25,543 nt of DNA from Welwitschia mirabilis. Taxonomy: Eukaryota; Gnetophyta; Gnetopsida; Welwitschiales. Positions within the stretch are counted from its first letter, which is position 1; each line of letters begins with the position of its first letter. Under the pieces are notes generated by a model. The model ran no database searches and was not told the origin of the DNA. It saw only the letters and a program-made list of their open reading frames with translations. Location: the NCBI GenBank assembly GCA_051453625.1, contig JBOZIK010000001.1, forward strand, positions 194,576,640 to 194,602,182. Reading direction: 5' to 3'. Of the stretch, positions 8,187 through 18,967 are shown piece by piece. The position numbers were made by a program, and so were the translations under genes.

Positions 8187-9990
8187 ATGGTAAGAATAAA
8201 GCCCTCTGATGTTTCAAAGGACAAGGAACTTGTTATATAAATCCATAGACCATAGTATAACCCACAGTTCTATCATAAGTTAGCTACAAAATGTTTTGAA
8301 GCCTAGATAAAAAACTCCATTATTACAAAATGGACTCTTGGGTTCCAAAAGCATAAGAAAGATCAGCTTCTCACTTATTTCTCACATCTTGGTTGGGACA
8401 TGGAAGCCCAATTAGAGTAGGGCATTTCAAACCCTATTGTTAGGGAATTCTATGCAAATATTCATGAGATAGATGACAACACTGGGACTTTTCAAACTCA
8501 AGTATGAATTAATTCTTTATTTATTACACCTAGTTTTATAAATTTCATGCTTGGTATAGATGATTTTGTGCTTTCACAATTATATGTGCATTCTTTTAAA
8601 GATATTTTTACATGCTGCCTATTCACATTTCATGACATTCATTGAGCAATGTGCTATTTGGACATTAGAGGATGAATTTTTATGAAAATATATAATGTAG
8701 AGATACGGTACTAAATAGATCTATTTTGAGTTTAATCACATTCTATAACATACTTGTTCTAGGAGGTAGCTACAACTATTGTAACCTAATGCAGACTTTT
8801 ATGGTCTATTGTCTTTTCACAAGGATGAAGATTGGTCTTGGACTTATTTTATATATGAATATTATTACACTTGTTTGTAAGAGCTATACCTTAGGTTACC
8901 CTTACCTGATCAGCCTGATTATTAGCTATGCCAGCATCTCAGCATCATAGGTTAATCTCATTCATCCTAAAAAGCCACTTTTATAATTTAGTGAGAAGTG
9001 ATGAGCATCAATACCAGTAGGTAAAGGCACAAGCAAGAGATCTGCTAAAGTACAATTTTAATGCTCTTACTCTTTAGCTACTCATAGCTCATCATTAGTA
9101 AAGAAGGATCTCAAGGCTATCGCTAAAATGGTAGGAAAGATTCGATGAAATCTCTTAAGGCTAAAGAAGTACCATTATGTAGCTAGTGAAGGAGAGGCTT
9201 CTACAGGTAGTTTGAAATCCATGGAGACTCTAACTGGGTCTAATTCAAAGAAAGAATCATAGGCAGAGGAACCTCTAGGACCTCTTATTATACGTTATGA
9301 CTTAGGCTGTGCAATAGATTCTAATTCATCAGATTTCATAGCAGAGAAGGCATACGCATAGGGAGAGCACTAGGCTCTGGCATAGATATAAGAAGAGCGC
9401 TAGGTGCTATCACAAGCATAAGAAAAGTAGCAGGTAGACTCTGATAGCTCTGATGGCCAGCCTCTCATCTTTTGTAGGCCTTGTCATAGATTACTCATTC
9501 ATTGTCCTATGCAACCTCCATCTCCACCTTATCCACCATCTATACCTCACCTTTCTTCTCCACCACCACCTCTCATAATTCCCATCCATACTCCATCTCC
9601 CAACACTACTCCATGTCTCATCACAACTCCCTCCTTAGCTTATGATTTTGCTGAGATAGTTACTACTAGCTTTCTTAGCATTTTTATTACCCCTTAGGTG
9701 TACTCACGTATGAGGATACAGGTTTCTCAAAGCTAAGGTAAGTCATCATAGTAATCCATATGAGGATATAGATCTCTCAGAGCTAAGATGAGTTATCATA
9801 ATGACCTGTATGAGGAGACAAGTCTCTCAGAGCCAAAATGAGTCATCATAGTGACCATCTAGGAAGAAACACATACCACCACTCATCTCTTCTTTTTCAT
9901 ACATCATCTGGATCTCAATCACCAAAGACAATGATGATGATGGTAACAATGTAGGAGGTGGCACTTAGTATACCAATGACTCATCTCTCA
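8187..9990 (+). pseudogene. SIRE-type env-like ORF (putative plant transposon protein) pseudogene
   Basis: This lies after pol, where Sireviruses carry an extra gene. The ATG at 8187 opens MVRIKPSDVSKDKELVI before a stop. The segment at about 8391-8490 encodes GWDMEAQ, then NPIVREFYANIHEIDD, which matches the conserved Gly-Trp...Val-Arg-Glu-Phe-Tyr-Ala-Asn core of the 'putative plant transposon protein' domain common in these elements and in plant genomes. A second conserved stretch is 8860-8948 (YTLGYPYLISLIISYASI). Later parts are a Gln/Glu-rich segment (9341-9450) and a proline-rich segment (9509-9620). Stops are frequent, and in the Gln-rich part most are TAG where Gln would be expected. 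True envelope function has not been shown for this family; it is only env-like by position. Confidence 0.7.
9710..9859 (+). repeat. Three tandem copies of a 50-bp unit
   Basis: The units start at 9710, 9760 and 9810, each opening with atgagga. They share the body tctcagagc-aa-atgagt-atcatagtgacc. The third copy is slightly eroded at its end. The period of 50 is not a multiple of three, so the copies are read in three different frames. Either the repeat arose after the env-like gene died or single-base deletions have altered an original 51-bp, 17-codon unit. They lie in the C-terminal part of the env-like region just before the polypurine tract. Confidence 0.85.
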
Positions 9991-10014
9991 ATGATTATCT
10001 TCTTTTGTGTTATG

Positions 10015-10029
10015 CAAAAAGGGGGAGAA
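10015..10029 (+). promoter_or_regulatory. Internal polypurine tract typical of SIRE elements
   Basis: The purine run aaaaagggggagaag follows the env-like region by a few bases. SIRE elements characteristically carry such a tract here, often with further tracts before the 3' LTR. It is the expected type of plus-strand primer site. A second, weaker purine run lies at about 10526-10539 directly at the inferred LTR start. Confidence 0.6.
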
Positions 10030-10209
10030 GATGGACAAATTAGATTGAATAATACTAGACATCTATATGAGTTTGGAGGATGTGAACTTGAGATAGATGG
10101 ATTGAACCTCTTATGAGTAACATCATTGTTGATGATTACTATTTATTATTGGCACACATTTCATGATCTTTTATCGTTTCTTGCTATTTTTTCTTTGTAT
10201 GCAATACAC

Positions 10210-10309
10210 NNNNNNNNNNNNNNNNNNNNNNNNNNNNNNNNNNNNNNNNNNNNNNNNNNNNNNNNNNNNNNNNNNNNNNNNNNNNNNNNNNNNNNNNNNN
10301 NNNNNNNNN
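10210..10309. other. Assembly gap of exactly 100 N, flanked by a repeated hexamer
   Basis: A 100-N placeholder between the internal polypurine tract and the 3' LTR. The bases before it end in aatacac and those after it begin atacac, so the flanks share atacac, as at the other 100-N gap. Confidence 0.9.
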
Positions 10310-10539
10310 ATACACTTTATGATTTGACATGTGTTTAATAATTTATACCGCTTCTTTCTTACTATTTTGCAAATGATTATATGGGGATAACAAATATTTT
10401 TCAACTATTAAAATTTATATCATGTCTCATGTAGTACATTATGTTCTCTCTTGAATTAAGTTATCTCAAGTTAATTTTTAAGACATGATTACACTAATGA
10501 GATTTATGAAGTTTTGGACATCATTAAATAAGGAGAGAT

Positions 10540-11900
10540 TATTGATGAAATTTTATTTTTGATGATTTCACTTATCAAATGTGATGCTTTTATTACATAG
10601 ATAGTAAATTTGGAAAACACTGAAATGGCAAAAAGGATCAATTCAACCAAAACCTCAAAGTTCAAAGTACTTAGAAGCTTTAGCTTAAATTTCATAAAAT
10701 ACAAATATAATTAACTGAAGACATCTTTAAATGTGAAGATGCTTATGAAAAAGACATCTAAAATATCAAAGACATCTATGCTAAACTAGACTTCTTTACA
10801 GAGCCACAATTGTCTATAATGTCAAAGACGTTTATACTAAACTAGGATGCTGAGCCAGGGGAAAGACATCTATCAAATTAAAGACATCTATATTTCTTCA
10901 TCTGATGAAAGATGTTTGTAAAGTTAAAGACAATTGTACTAAACTAGAAGAGGTAATAGAGATAAGTTATATTTTGATGATTTATCTACATTTTAGGAAA
11001 TCAAGAAAGTTTTATGCCTTACATTCATGATCACTGAGGGTTATAATTATAGTAGTTAAAGTTTTATTAAATTTTAGATAGTTTGATCAAAGACATATTT
11101 CAGAGTGAAGACGTCTTCCTGATAGATATGTCTATTATTTTTAAGATGTCTATCCCGAATATTTGATAAAAAAATAAGTATCCATTAGATAACCAAAACT
11201 TAGCCATTTCTATTCATTTCATAGTGTCTAAACATTTCCAAATGGCTATCTTTTTAGGATAAAGACAAGGAAGAGATCAAAGGTTTAAACAGACAAAGAG
11301 AGAAGAAAAAGAAGTTACTTGCATAGGTGATTAGTACTAGATGCAAAGCTTTCAGTGATCAATTTGAAAAGGACTATTTGATGAATATGTTGCTAAATCA
11401 TTGACTCTGACTATAGCTGCATCACTCTAATTTAAAGTACTTGTGAATGACAATGATGAGGGAGAACTCAAGCACTTATCAAAGAAACGTCTTTTCAGCT
11501 TATTGCTTCTTTTGATATCATTATTTGTTGGCACTTAAATTATAAGGACTATCAGATTTTTGAATACACATATTATAGTCCATTTCTTACTTTGATTATT
11601 AGGATTTCTTGCTAGGGTTTCTAAACTGAAAGGAAATCTTTATATGGGTGTGCTTCTATAACTGCTTGTAAGCACACTTCTACTTTGGTTATTGTAAATC
11701 CCTAAAGAGAAGAGAGTGCTACCTTGCAAGAAGCATCTTAGCTGTATGTAAGGTTAGTGATGCTCTCCACTATTTTATAGGTTAAGGATATCTAGAGTTA
11801 TTAGAGGAAGCTATCCTCTGTGTGTAGACTTACCAAGGTTGAGGAATCATGTTAATTTGGTAAGGTTTTACTATGTAAAGTTTAATTTATTTTTAGTAGA
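10540..11900 (+). repeat. 3' LTR of the copia element (right boundary approximate)
   Basis: A purine run (aataaggagagatt) ends at about 10540 and is followed by tattgatgaaattttattt, which resembles a SIRE LTR start (TGTTGATG...) with the terminal TG changed to TA. The octamer AGACATCT/AGATGTCT recurs at 10719, 10752, 10770, 10864, 10882 and 11144, within a partly repeated unit (aaagacatctatgctaaact, with variants at about 10825 and 10926). This would be U3. A TATA-like tttatatg at 11639-11646 and leader-like sequence to about 11870 would be R and U5. No copy of the opposite LTR is in the window, so neither edge can be confirmed by alignment. Confidence 0.55.
11639..11677 (+). promoter_or_regulatory. 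TATA-like box and adjoining 8-bp stem-loop in the copia LTR
   Basis: tttatatg (11639-11646) is the best TATA candidate in the LTR. Two bases downstream an exact 8-bp inverted repeat, gtgtgctt (11648-11655) and aagcacac (11670-11677), encloses a 14-base loop. If transcription starts 25-35 bases after the TATA box, the hairpin sits at or just before the RNA 5' end. Function is inferred from position only. Confidence 0.4.
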
Positions 11901-13036
11901 GGTTTTATTTGGTAGACCTCATTCATTCCTCTCATCTAAGTTCAATAATCCTTACTTATCTACTCTAGTAAGAATAATATTAATAATAAGAAATGATAGG
12001 GATACTGTATTAGTTTTTCCTATGGCATTTATTAAGTCATCTATGATAAAATAACACATATTATGTATAGTCATAAAGAATATGATATGCATGAGATAAA
12101 GCTAGGTTTTTATATACCTCATTAACATGAGCATTAGGATGAATATTATTAATGATAAATGTAAATAATGCTAACTAGTTTTTACACATATTACTAGTTT
12201 TATCTACTAATTCATCACAAGACAATTTACTACTAATAATTTATATATTATTATTATAAAAATAAACATAAGAGATACTAAGCATATCAATAGAAACTCA
12301 GATGATTTGTAGATTTGTGATAAACTTTACTTATTAATGGTAGTAGTAATCTTGATATTATTGATCTTACTCGCATTCTCCTATAACTATCAAGTAAAAC
12401 TTAGAAAGGTAGTACTTATTATTATTATCTATCTAAAGTAGGTAGATCTAGTAACTATTAACTAGAAACTCAAGAAAAAGAATGACATGCATTACAAGGA
12501 ATAGTTTTGACAGTCTCTTAATAAGGTAATTAATTAAATTCATCACTTTAAAAACCCTAGATAGGTCAATAAATTATAAATAAAAAGCAAATATCATGCT
12601 AAATTCACATCATGCTAAAGAATTCATAGGGTGCATTATGAATAAAGAAATACCTTGAGTGATTAAGTAATAGATTATAGTAGTTTATTAATACTATGTA
12701 ACTACTTTATTATAATTTACATGTACTCATGAATTGAGCCTAACACATAGCATAACTAATTTGATCCATGTTTATAAGTTGTAAGATTTAATGTTGAAGG
12801 TTTAAATCTTATTGCTTATGAGTAATTTTATGGTTCTATTTATTTATTCAAAGAGCATGTAGATGTGGAGTTTAGCATTTAAAATTTTATTCTTTTTTGA
12901 ACTTCAAAATATTAAAATTTAATTATTTTAACAAAGTTTAATCTATAGTTTATATATCTTACAAGCTTAAAAATTTTTTAATCTTAAGTTTAAACATTTT
13001 ATTAATTTAAAATGCATTTGTTTAAATTGTTACTAG
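11901..13036. other. Very AT-rich stretch, nothing identified
   Basis: Dominated by ATT/TAT-rich sequence with frequent stops on all frames. A 71-residue frame at 11839-12054 overlaps the LTR end and shows no domain features. Part of this may still belong to the copia LTR or to an older element. Confidence 0.5.
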
Positions 13037-13230
13037 CAGGATGATAGGCCAATTGGTGAGAAATATGTCCTCCTACATAAAAGGTCATGGGTTCAAGCCT
13101 TAGATGGCCTAATTAGGTTGGCTTATCATATTTATTTAGGTAACTTAGATGGCTATGCTTCTAAAGGGGTCTATGATTATGAAAAATTTTATGGTTGGTA
13201 TCTCCACATTCACCCCTAATGTTTTTTATT
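13037..13230 (+). mobile_element. tRNA-derived SINE
   Basis: The 5' end carries an internal RNA polymerase III promoter. Box A is TAGGCCAATTGG at 13045-13056, matching TRGYNNARNNGG at 11 of 12 positions. Box B is GGTTCAAGCCT at 13090-13100, matching GGTTCRANNCC at 10 of 11. They lie 33 bases apart, as in tRNA genes and plant SINEs. It cannot be a functional tRNA: no acceptor stem can be folded around the boxes. A non-tRNA body with a CCACATTCACCCCTAATG stretch follows, and the 3' end runs into T-rich sequence near 13222, as in many plant SINEs. Target duplications were not seen, so the ends are approximate. Confidence 0.6.
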
Positions 13231-14171
13231 ATTTTATGATTCTATTATATTCTTTATAATTTGTATCGCTTACTCTATCATATGTTATTATTTGGTTTTC
13301 TTTTTTATTTTTTCTTCTTCCTTTTTTTCCTTTTTATTTTTTAAACATATGAGTTCCATGAAATTAGAAAATACCATGAAATACTAATACTAACAATAAT
13401 AGCATTATTTAAATAACTTTAAAATTAAAAAATAAAAATGATACTTGAACCCAAAATATAATAACATATATTTGTTGGGGAATAATAAACTCAAAGTTTT
13501 TGGTAATAATACGTCCCCCCTAGAAGTATATCCATCATAATCACCTAAATGAATGATTTAATTACATCCGAATCCTTATCTTATACTAGTTAAATTATCC
13601 AAAGGTTAAACCAATAACCCCTAAATGGAGGATGAATGTCTCATTAGTTGAAATACCATCCCATTAGAGCTACATGTATTGGCTTTAAGTACCTAATAAA
13701 AGATAGAAAATTAGGACAAAGGCCTTAATATTCTTAGGAAATGAATATCGTTAGCGAAAGATCCAAAAGTTATAAATATACATAAATATGAAACAAAATT
13801 AAAGGTTTAAAAACACCTATTAGGAATTTACAACTAGAGGAAAAGAAAGACTAAATCCTTATGATGAATTTCCTTTAATATGAATTAATCCTATTATCCT
13901 AGAGGTTGTTTCATAAGTTTTGACATTGTGTATTTAAATTAGAAACTAGCTTGAGACTATTTTCCCATAAATAATAGTTATTGATGCCTAGACGATCCTC
14001 AAAATCAAGTCCTAAGCATCTTCATCAATTTTTCCCATGTTCACCCTATCACTTTAATATATGATATGATGGCCTTTTTTTCAAATTGTTCTCCTTGAAA
14101 ATGAACAGACTTGTCATTTTTGTCTTCTAAATCTAGGCCTTTCTATGGTTGTAATAAGATAGACTTTAATT
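13231..14171. other. Unassigned AT-rich stretch, probably old repeat DNA
   Basis: No coding frame is supported. The part at about 13500-13760 has somewhat higher complexity (tacgtcccccctagaag and following) and resembles decayed LTR-retrotransposon non-coding sequence, but I could not identify termini or a partner copy. Confidence 0.4.
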
Positions 14172-14256
14172 AAAAGTAAAGAGAATGTTATTCTTCCATA
14201 GGGAGGATGTAAATAATGCTAAAGTTGGGAGGGTTAGTTATTAAATAAAGATTGTG
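14172..14256 (+). repeat. Diverged 85-bp direct repeat, copy 1
   Basis: Aligns without gaps to 16408-16492, with about 62 of 85 matches by hand count. Both copies begin aaaagtaaag and end aaagattgtg. Weaker similarity extends about 40 bp upstream. The two copies lie 2.2 kb apart in the same orientation, so they may be remnants of the LTRs of one old element or of two insertions of one family. Confidence 0.5.
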
Positions 14257-16407
14257 GAAATAAAATATTTGAAGTAAAAATAAATATGAGATAAATAATA
14301 AGAGGTACATCCAATGATTACATAGAGCTACAAGAGTTTTAGATCAAGCCAATAATTAATTTCACATGTTACAGCTAATCATGATTTTACTTATACTTGA
14401 AATATGATAATAATTATATGATGACTATAATTCATTTTACTTGTAAAGATATACTACTATAAAAAATAACTTATCAAGTATGCAATGCATGAATAACTAA
14501 ATAAAACATATGATTAAGAATAAATATCATCATCAAAGTTCAACATCCTATTGCATATGAATCTCACCAAGTACTATAATAATGCCTCAAAAGTGTAAGA
14601 TCACTACATTCATAACTCTATGTCCCAAAGGACTAACCCTTTAAGCACAAGGTCTTAAGTAACCATGAAGACTTTAAGTGTAAATAGAAATATGCTAAAT
14701 AAAATTAAGATTTCCTCTCAACAAAAAAATCATGGGTATATAAGCCCTATGGTGTAGACATACCACCACCCAAGTGTAGATGTGGTATAATAATTTTTGT
14801 AACTAATGAGGATGACTTATGCTATTAGAATCATATTAACAAATATTCCCTTTAATAAAATATATTCTTATATTATTTAACATACAATGGTGGCCCATAA
14901 GTCAAAATTAGTTATTCATTCAAATCTCATCTGCTAGTTCCAATTCATTACCATGCCACTAAACTAAATCACCATAGTTAAGTTATAAATCTTTCTAGCA
15001 TGATCCAAAGTTGGCTTTACAAGCTACATTTTAATGTAGAAGATGTATTTAGCAATTTAGGCCCTTACTAGGATTTTATATGTTAAATATAATAGTATCA
15101 ATATTCAGATAATAAAATAAATATAATTAAAGGGCTTAAATACATAAAATCTATGTCTTGATACATTCCGTGGTAATAAAGTCATTACATTAGGAAGGGG
15201 AAGCCCGCCTATCTTTCTTCATCATTAATCAAATCTTATTTAAGACATGAACTCTATATTCATTATTAATATTATTGAGAATAAAAGATAGATTACTAGG
15301 ATTATCGACTAATAACTTATGAAGGTGAAGACTAGTTGTTTATCTTGATATTATTTTTTTACATTTTATTAATTAAAACCATTAATGTTTATAATCAAGG
15401 TTTTCTTATTATTATTTTAAATAACCTTTTTTTTTTGGATCATTATTTTGTCCTAAGTATGTTATGTTATTCTTTAAAGAACATTATTAGTTTTCATCAA
15501 AAACTTACAAGATTTAACATTGTATCTTTGTTTTTTTTTCATATCATTCTCTTTTACTTTAGCTTCTTGTTGTTTATCACTAGATGACATGAATTCAAAA
15601 ATGTTCCTTATTATGATGAAAATGATGATAGAAACAGAAGTAAGAATTATTAATTTTAATCTATAGGCTTGTATACTTGTTTTTAAGAGAAGCTCTAGCT
15701 TCATGTTATTTAGGTCTACATTAATAAAATATCTGGTTATTTGACTTCATACATACAAATAATTGATTCATCATGATGGACACTACTGAGGTTTTTAATG
15801 AATTATATTTATACTCTTGAAAAAATAAAAGAAATGTTTGAGATCTTAATAAAGTAAAAAACTTGCTAAAATTTTGGAGAAAATGGTTTAAAATTTGAAT
15901 ACCATTTCTTATTTATTAAAATCACATACTATGCTAAAACATGCCAAATTTAAGGGAATTTTGCACCATTGATGGCTTTTAAAGCTCATAAAAATGAAAA
16001 ATATGGAAAATTACCTATCATAAATGACTTTAATCTCCATGTAATCTCGTGCACTATTAACATGATGTAAAGAATTAAGTAATTTAGAAAGGTATTCCAA
16101 AATTTATACAAGAATGTAACATAAGACAATTCTAAATGTGATGGAATTAAACAAATAATATAAAAGAACAAAATTAAGATGAGCTCCTAAATCAATACTT
16201 ATTTCTCCACTCAAGGATTAAGCATTTTCATTCGTTGGTAATTATCTTATATTAATAGAGATCTCAACTCACTAAATTTTCTTGCTTCTAATTACTATGA
16301 TAATGGGGATAAGAAATATGTGTAAGTGTTTGTATTAGTTAAATCTAGGTTAAATTAAGATAAATAAGTAATAATCATATGTGGTTATAGTATAGTTAGC
16401 CAAAATG
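14257..16407. other. AT-rich interval between the 85-bp repeats, nothing identified
   Basis: No protein domain is detectable. Two overlapping frames on opposite strands at 15336-15587 and 15474-15704 encode mostly Phe, Ile, Leu and Lys and reflect AT-rich low-complexity DNA rather than genes. Non-coding tracts such as 14520-14830 read like degraded LTR-element sequence without identifiable ends. Confidence 0.4.
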
Positions 16408-16492
16408 AAAAGTAAAGAAAATGTCATTCTTTTATAAAGGGCACGTGAATGGTATTAAATCTACCAAGGTTATTTACTAAACAAAGATTGTG
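16408..16492 (+). repeat. Diverged 85-bp direct repeat, copy 2
   Basis: Partner of 14172-14256 in direct orientation. The best-kept parts are the first and last 15-20 bases; the middle differs at about half of its positions. The similarity stops at 16492. Confidence 0.5.
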
Positions 16493-18840
16493 TGCTCACT
16501 ATCGAGATATAGGTAGTATTTGTAAATAAGAAATTAGGATGTTATATTGTAGTATTGTTAATCTTAATTGTCATTCTATCATAAAAATGGCAAAGTACTT
16601 TAGATCTTACAAGGACTGATAATATTTTCAAAGGTAGGTCTGATAAAAAAGAGGGTCTAGAAAGTAATTAATGAATTTACTTGATTAAATATCTTCTCTT
16701 AGAAATAAGAAATGACCATCCATAAGGTAATATATCATATAAACCCAGCTAAGTAAGAGATAATTTACTAAGTACAACTTGGTTTCATAGTAAAGCAATA
16801 AATTATTTACTACNNNNNNNNNNCAAATTTTAAATATAATGGAAGTACAAGTAATAGAAATATTACATCTTATAATGAGTTATAGGAAACACTAGGATAG
16901 CATGAAAGAATACTATTTACACTTTAATTTTTACATTTTAGACCCCTTAGTTTCAGAAAATAGATGTATTTTTTAAGGCTTTACATGTCATATTAGTAAT
17001 TAATGTATTTCTAATGATGTTTATTAATTAAGTATCAAAACTATTATTAAGAAGGATTGATTTACATTATTTTATTCATAAGATAATCTAAGTTACCCAA
17101 AGTTTAAGGAAGCTAATATAGCTAAGGAAACTAACATCAAAATCATAAATACATTAGTGCTAATGTTTTGAAGCTAAGTGGGTTATGCATCTTAGAACTA
17201 CCCAAACAAATGATCAAGTGGTTAATCCACCTTATGATCTAGTGTTAAAATAGTTTATAATAACTTCCACTTATAAAGATGTACTGACACCCATCTATTA
17301 AATAATAAGAACATATCAACAAATAACTATAGCACTTAGAAGAACTATAAAATACTAGCCTACCTCTAGGGCTCATTATCCATTCATTTAATCATTAAGA
17401 ATTCATTCATCCATCATTCATCCATCCATGATTGATACTAACACTTGGAGTTAATCTTCATCACAGCATCGTTTATCATTATTTAACTAGAATCTGCTGT
17501 TTTTAGATTTCTAATGGCCATGATGAGGGATTATCTCGTCATGAAATTCTAAACCTTCTTTCTTCCTCCTTGTTATAAGGAAAAAACTATTCATTTTACA
17601 TTTGTCATGCTGTCCCTTGGATTTTTGCTCTCATTTGATATTCTTGGTAGTAACTACATCATTAGTGAATGTGTGATTGAATTTACTTTAATTTCCATCT
17701 TTGATTCAAGGTTACTAGTTATGAAATGGTTTTTTTTTAATATGCTTTTGTATGTGTAGAATTAAGCCTTTAATGTTTCAACACTTTATAGGGTTTAGAT
17801 GATTAACATGTTACTAGATGATATCTTTCTTACTATCTTACTATTTTTGTATATTTTATTAAAGAAATGATATTCCTTACTGGTATTTTGTTTACATTTA
17901 AGATGTACATGAGAGGTATTTACTACCTATCTAGGAAAACAAGTTGTACTTGGTGCAATATTTCTTAGTTAGATAAGGTTTTTATTATAGATTAACTTCT
18001 AAATAATTATTTCAAATTTAAAAGAGGAAATATGACTTTGCAGTTGTTGTCAGAGATTGATAATTAGGATCAGATATACTACCCAAAAAAAAAACTTTTT
18101 CATATTTTTAAACTACCACCTACACCTTGATCGCTAGGGTACATTTCCACAGATTATAATATATTAGAAAAATGTAAACATATTTAGTTTTTGGTGTCAT
18201 TACTAGTAATTGTAATCAATGTTCTTTAGCTTATCAAAAATAATTTTTTTCATTTTTCTTATGTAATTTTTCTATCTTTCCTTGAATATCTAACTTTTCA
18301 ATATAAAAAATGTTTTAAAAAATTTTCATTATATGTTTTACAAGAATTAGATATAGTCAAAGCTTAAGAAAAGTATAGTAATTAATACAAGTCCTAAGGG
18401 AAATGAAGATAGAAAAAGATCAATAAGAAATAAAAAATAGTGGTGTACTTTTGAAATAAGAAAGAGGAGAAATAAGATTTATTATTTGAAAATATTTTGC
18501 TCTCCATGTTTTAGCTTTCTTATTTCCTAGCAAGTGTTAAAATCAATATTTTTTTGAAATTATGTGTTGGCTATTTCTATTTCGTGCGCACATGTAAGAT
18601 TGCTTAGTTATTGATCAACCATTGCTTATTTCTATGCATATGCCTTTAGCTAAGCCATTGACCCTCTTTTACACACATAAGCATTTTTTTATTTTTGGCT
18701 GTTTTGAGTTATTTTTCAAGTTTTTTTGAGTTTTTGAGCATTTTTCACATTTATAATCCCTAAACTTACTCTTTTAAGCATTTTTTAAAGGGATTTTCAA
18801 AGATTTTTGGTCATTTTTAAAAATTGTGAATGCTTAACCT
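16493..18840. other. AT-rich stretch with a short sequencing gap; no gene found
   Basis: A 10-N gap is at 16814-16823. At about 17380-17430 there is an imperfect ATTC/CATC microsatellite (cattcatttaatcattaag, then attcattcatccatc repeats). T-rich tracts dominate 18230-18840. No coding frame of any length or terminal-repeat structure was recognised. Confidence 0.5.
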
Positions 18841-18847
18841 TTTTTTT

Positions 18848-18896
18848 AAATCAAGTCAAGCTTGGGATGTGAAGCAAGATCCACTTGACTTGATTT
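18848..18896. repeat. Inverted repeat with perfect 13-bp arms
   Basis: aaatcaagtcaag (18848-18860) and cttgacttgattt (18884-18896) are exact reverse complements around a 23-base spacer. T-runs flank both sides. The left arm and loop are duplicated downstream at about 18932-18967. Confidence 0.8.
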
Positions 18897-18967
18897 TTTT
18901 CTCTAACTTAGGATTTTTTTATGATTTGGATAGATTAAGTTAAGTTTAGGATGTTGAGCAAGATCCA
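18848..18967 (+). repeat. Tandem duplication abutting the gypsy LTR
   Basis: aagtcaagcttgggatgtga (from 18853) with its continuation gcaagatcca recurs as aagttaagtttaggatgttg (from 18937) with gcaagatcca, 84 bp apart. The second copy loses similarity exactly where the gypsy LTR begins (18968); in the first copy the sequence continues as cttgacttg. The retrotransposon therefore appears to have inserted inside the second copy, with atcca (18963-18967) the candidate 5-bp target duplication. Confidence 0.65.

Larger units (their letters stand above)
3166..11900 (+). mobile_element. Degenerate Ty1/copia LTR retrotransposon, SIRE/Maximus type, 5'-truncated
   Basis: Domain order on the plus strand is gag, protease, integrase, reverse transcriptase, RNase H, then an env-like ORF. 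Integrase before reverse transcriptase defines Ty1/copia. The env-like gene after pol, the large gag with a DKSGLGH-type motif near its C-terminus and the purine tract aaaaagggggagaag after the env-like ORF are typical of the SIRE/Maximus (Sirevirus) lineage. The 5' LTR, primer site and N-terminal gag are missing: homology begins abruptly 6 bp after the CACTA terminus. Every domain carries stops and frameshifts, so the copy is non-autonomous and dead. The right boundary is approximate because no CA terminus or target duplication could be fixed. Confidence 0.85.

Noticed and set aside
13037-13110. Functional tRNA gene
   Set aside because: Box A and B are present but no cloverleaf or acceptor stem closes around them; the SINE explanation fits better.
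15336-15704. Overlapping hydrophobic (plus) and Lys-rich (minus) frames that could pass as membrane and soluble proteins
   Set aside because: Composition is what T-rich/A-rich DNA gives; no start context, domain or neighbour supports them.
17519-17543. Hairpin atgatgagggattatctcgtcat
   Set aside because: Short arms with a G-T wobble and no context; expected by chance in a window this size.
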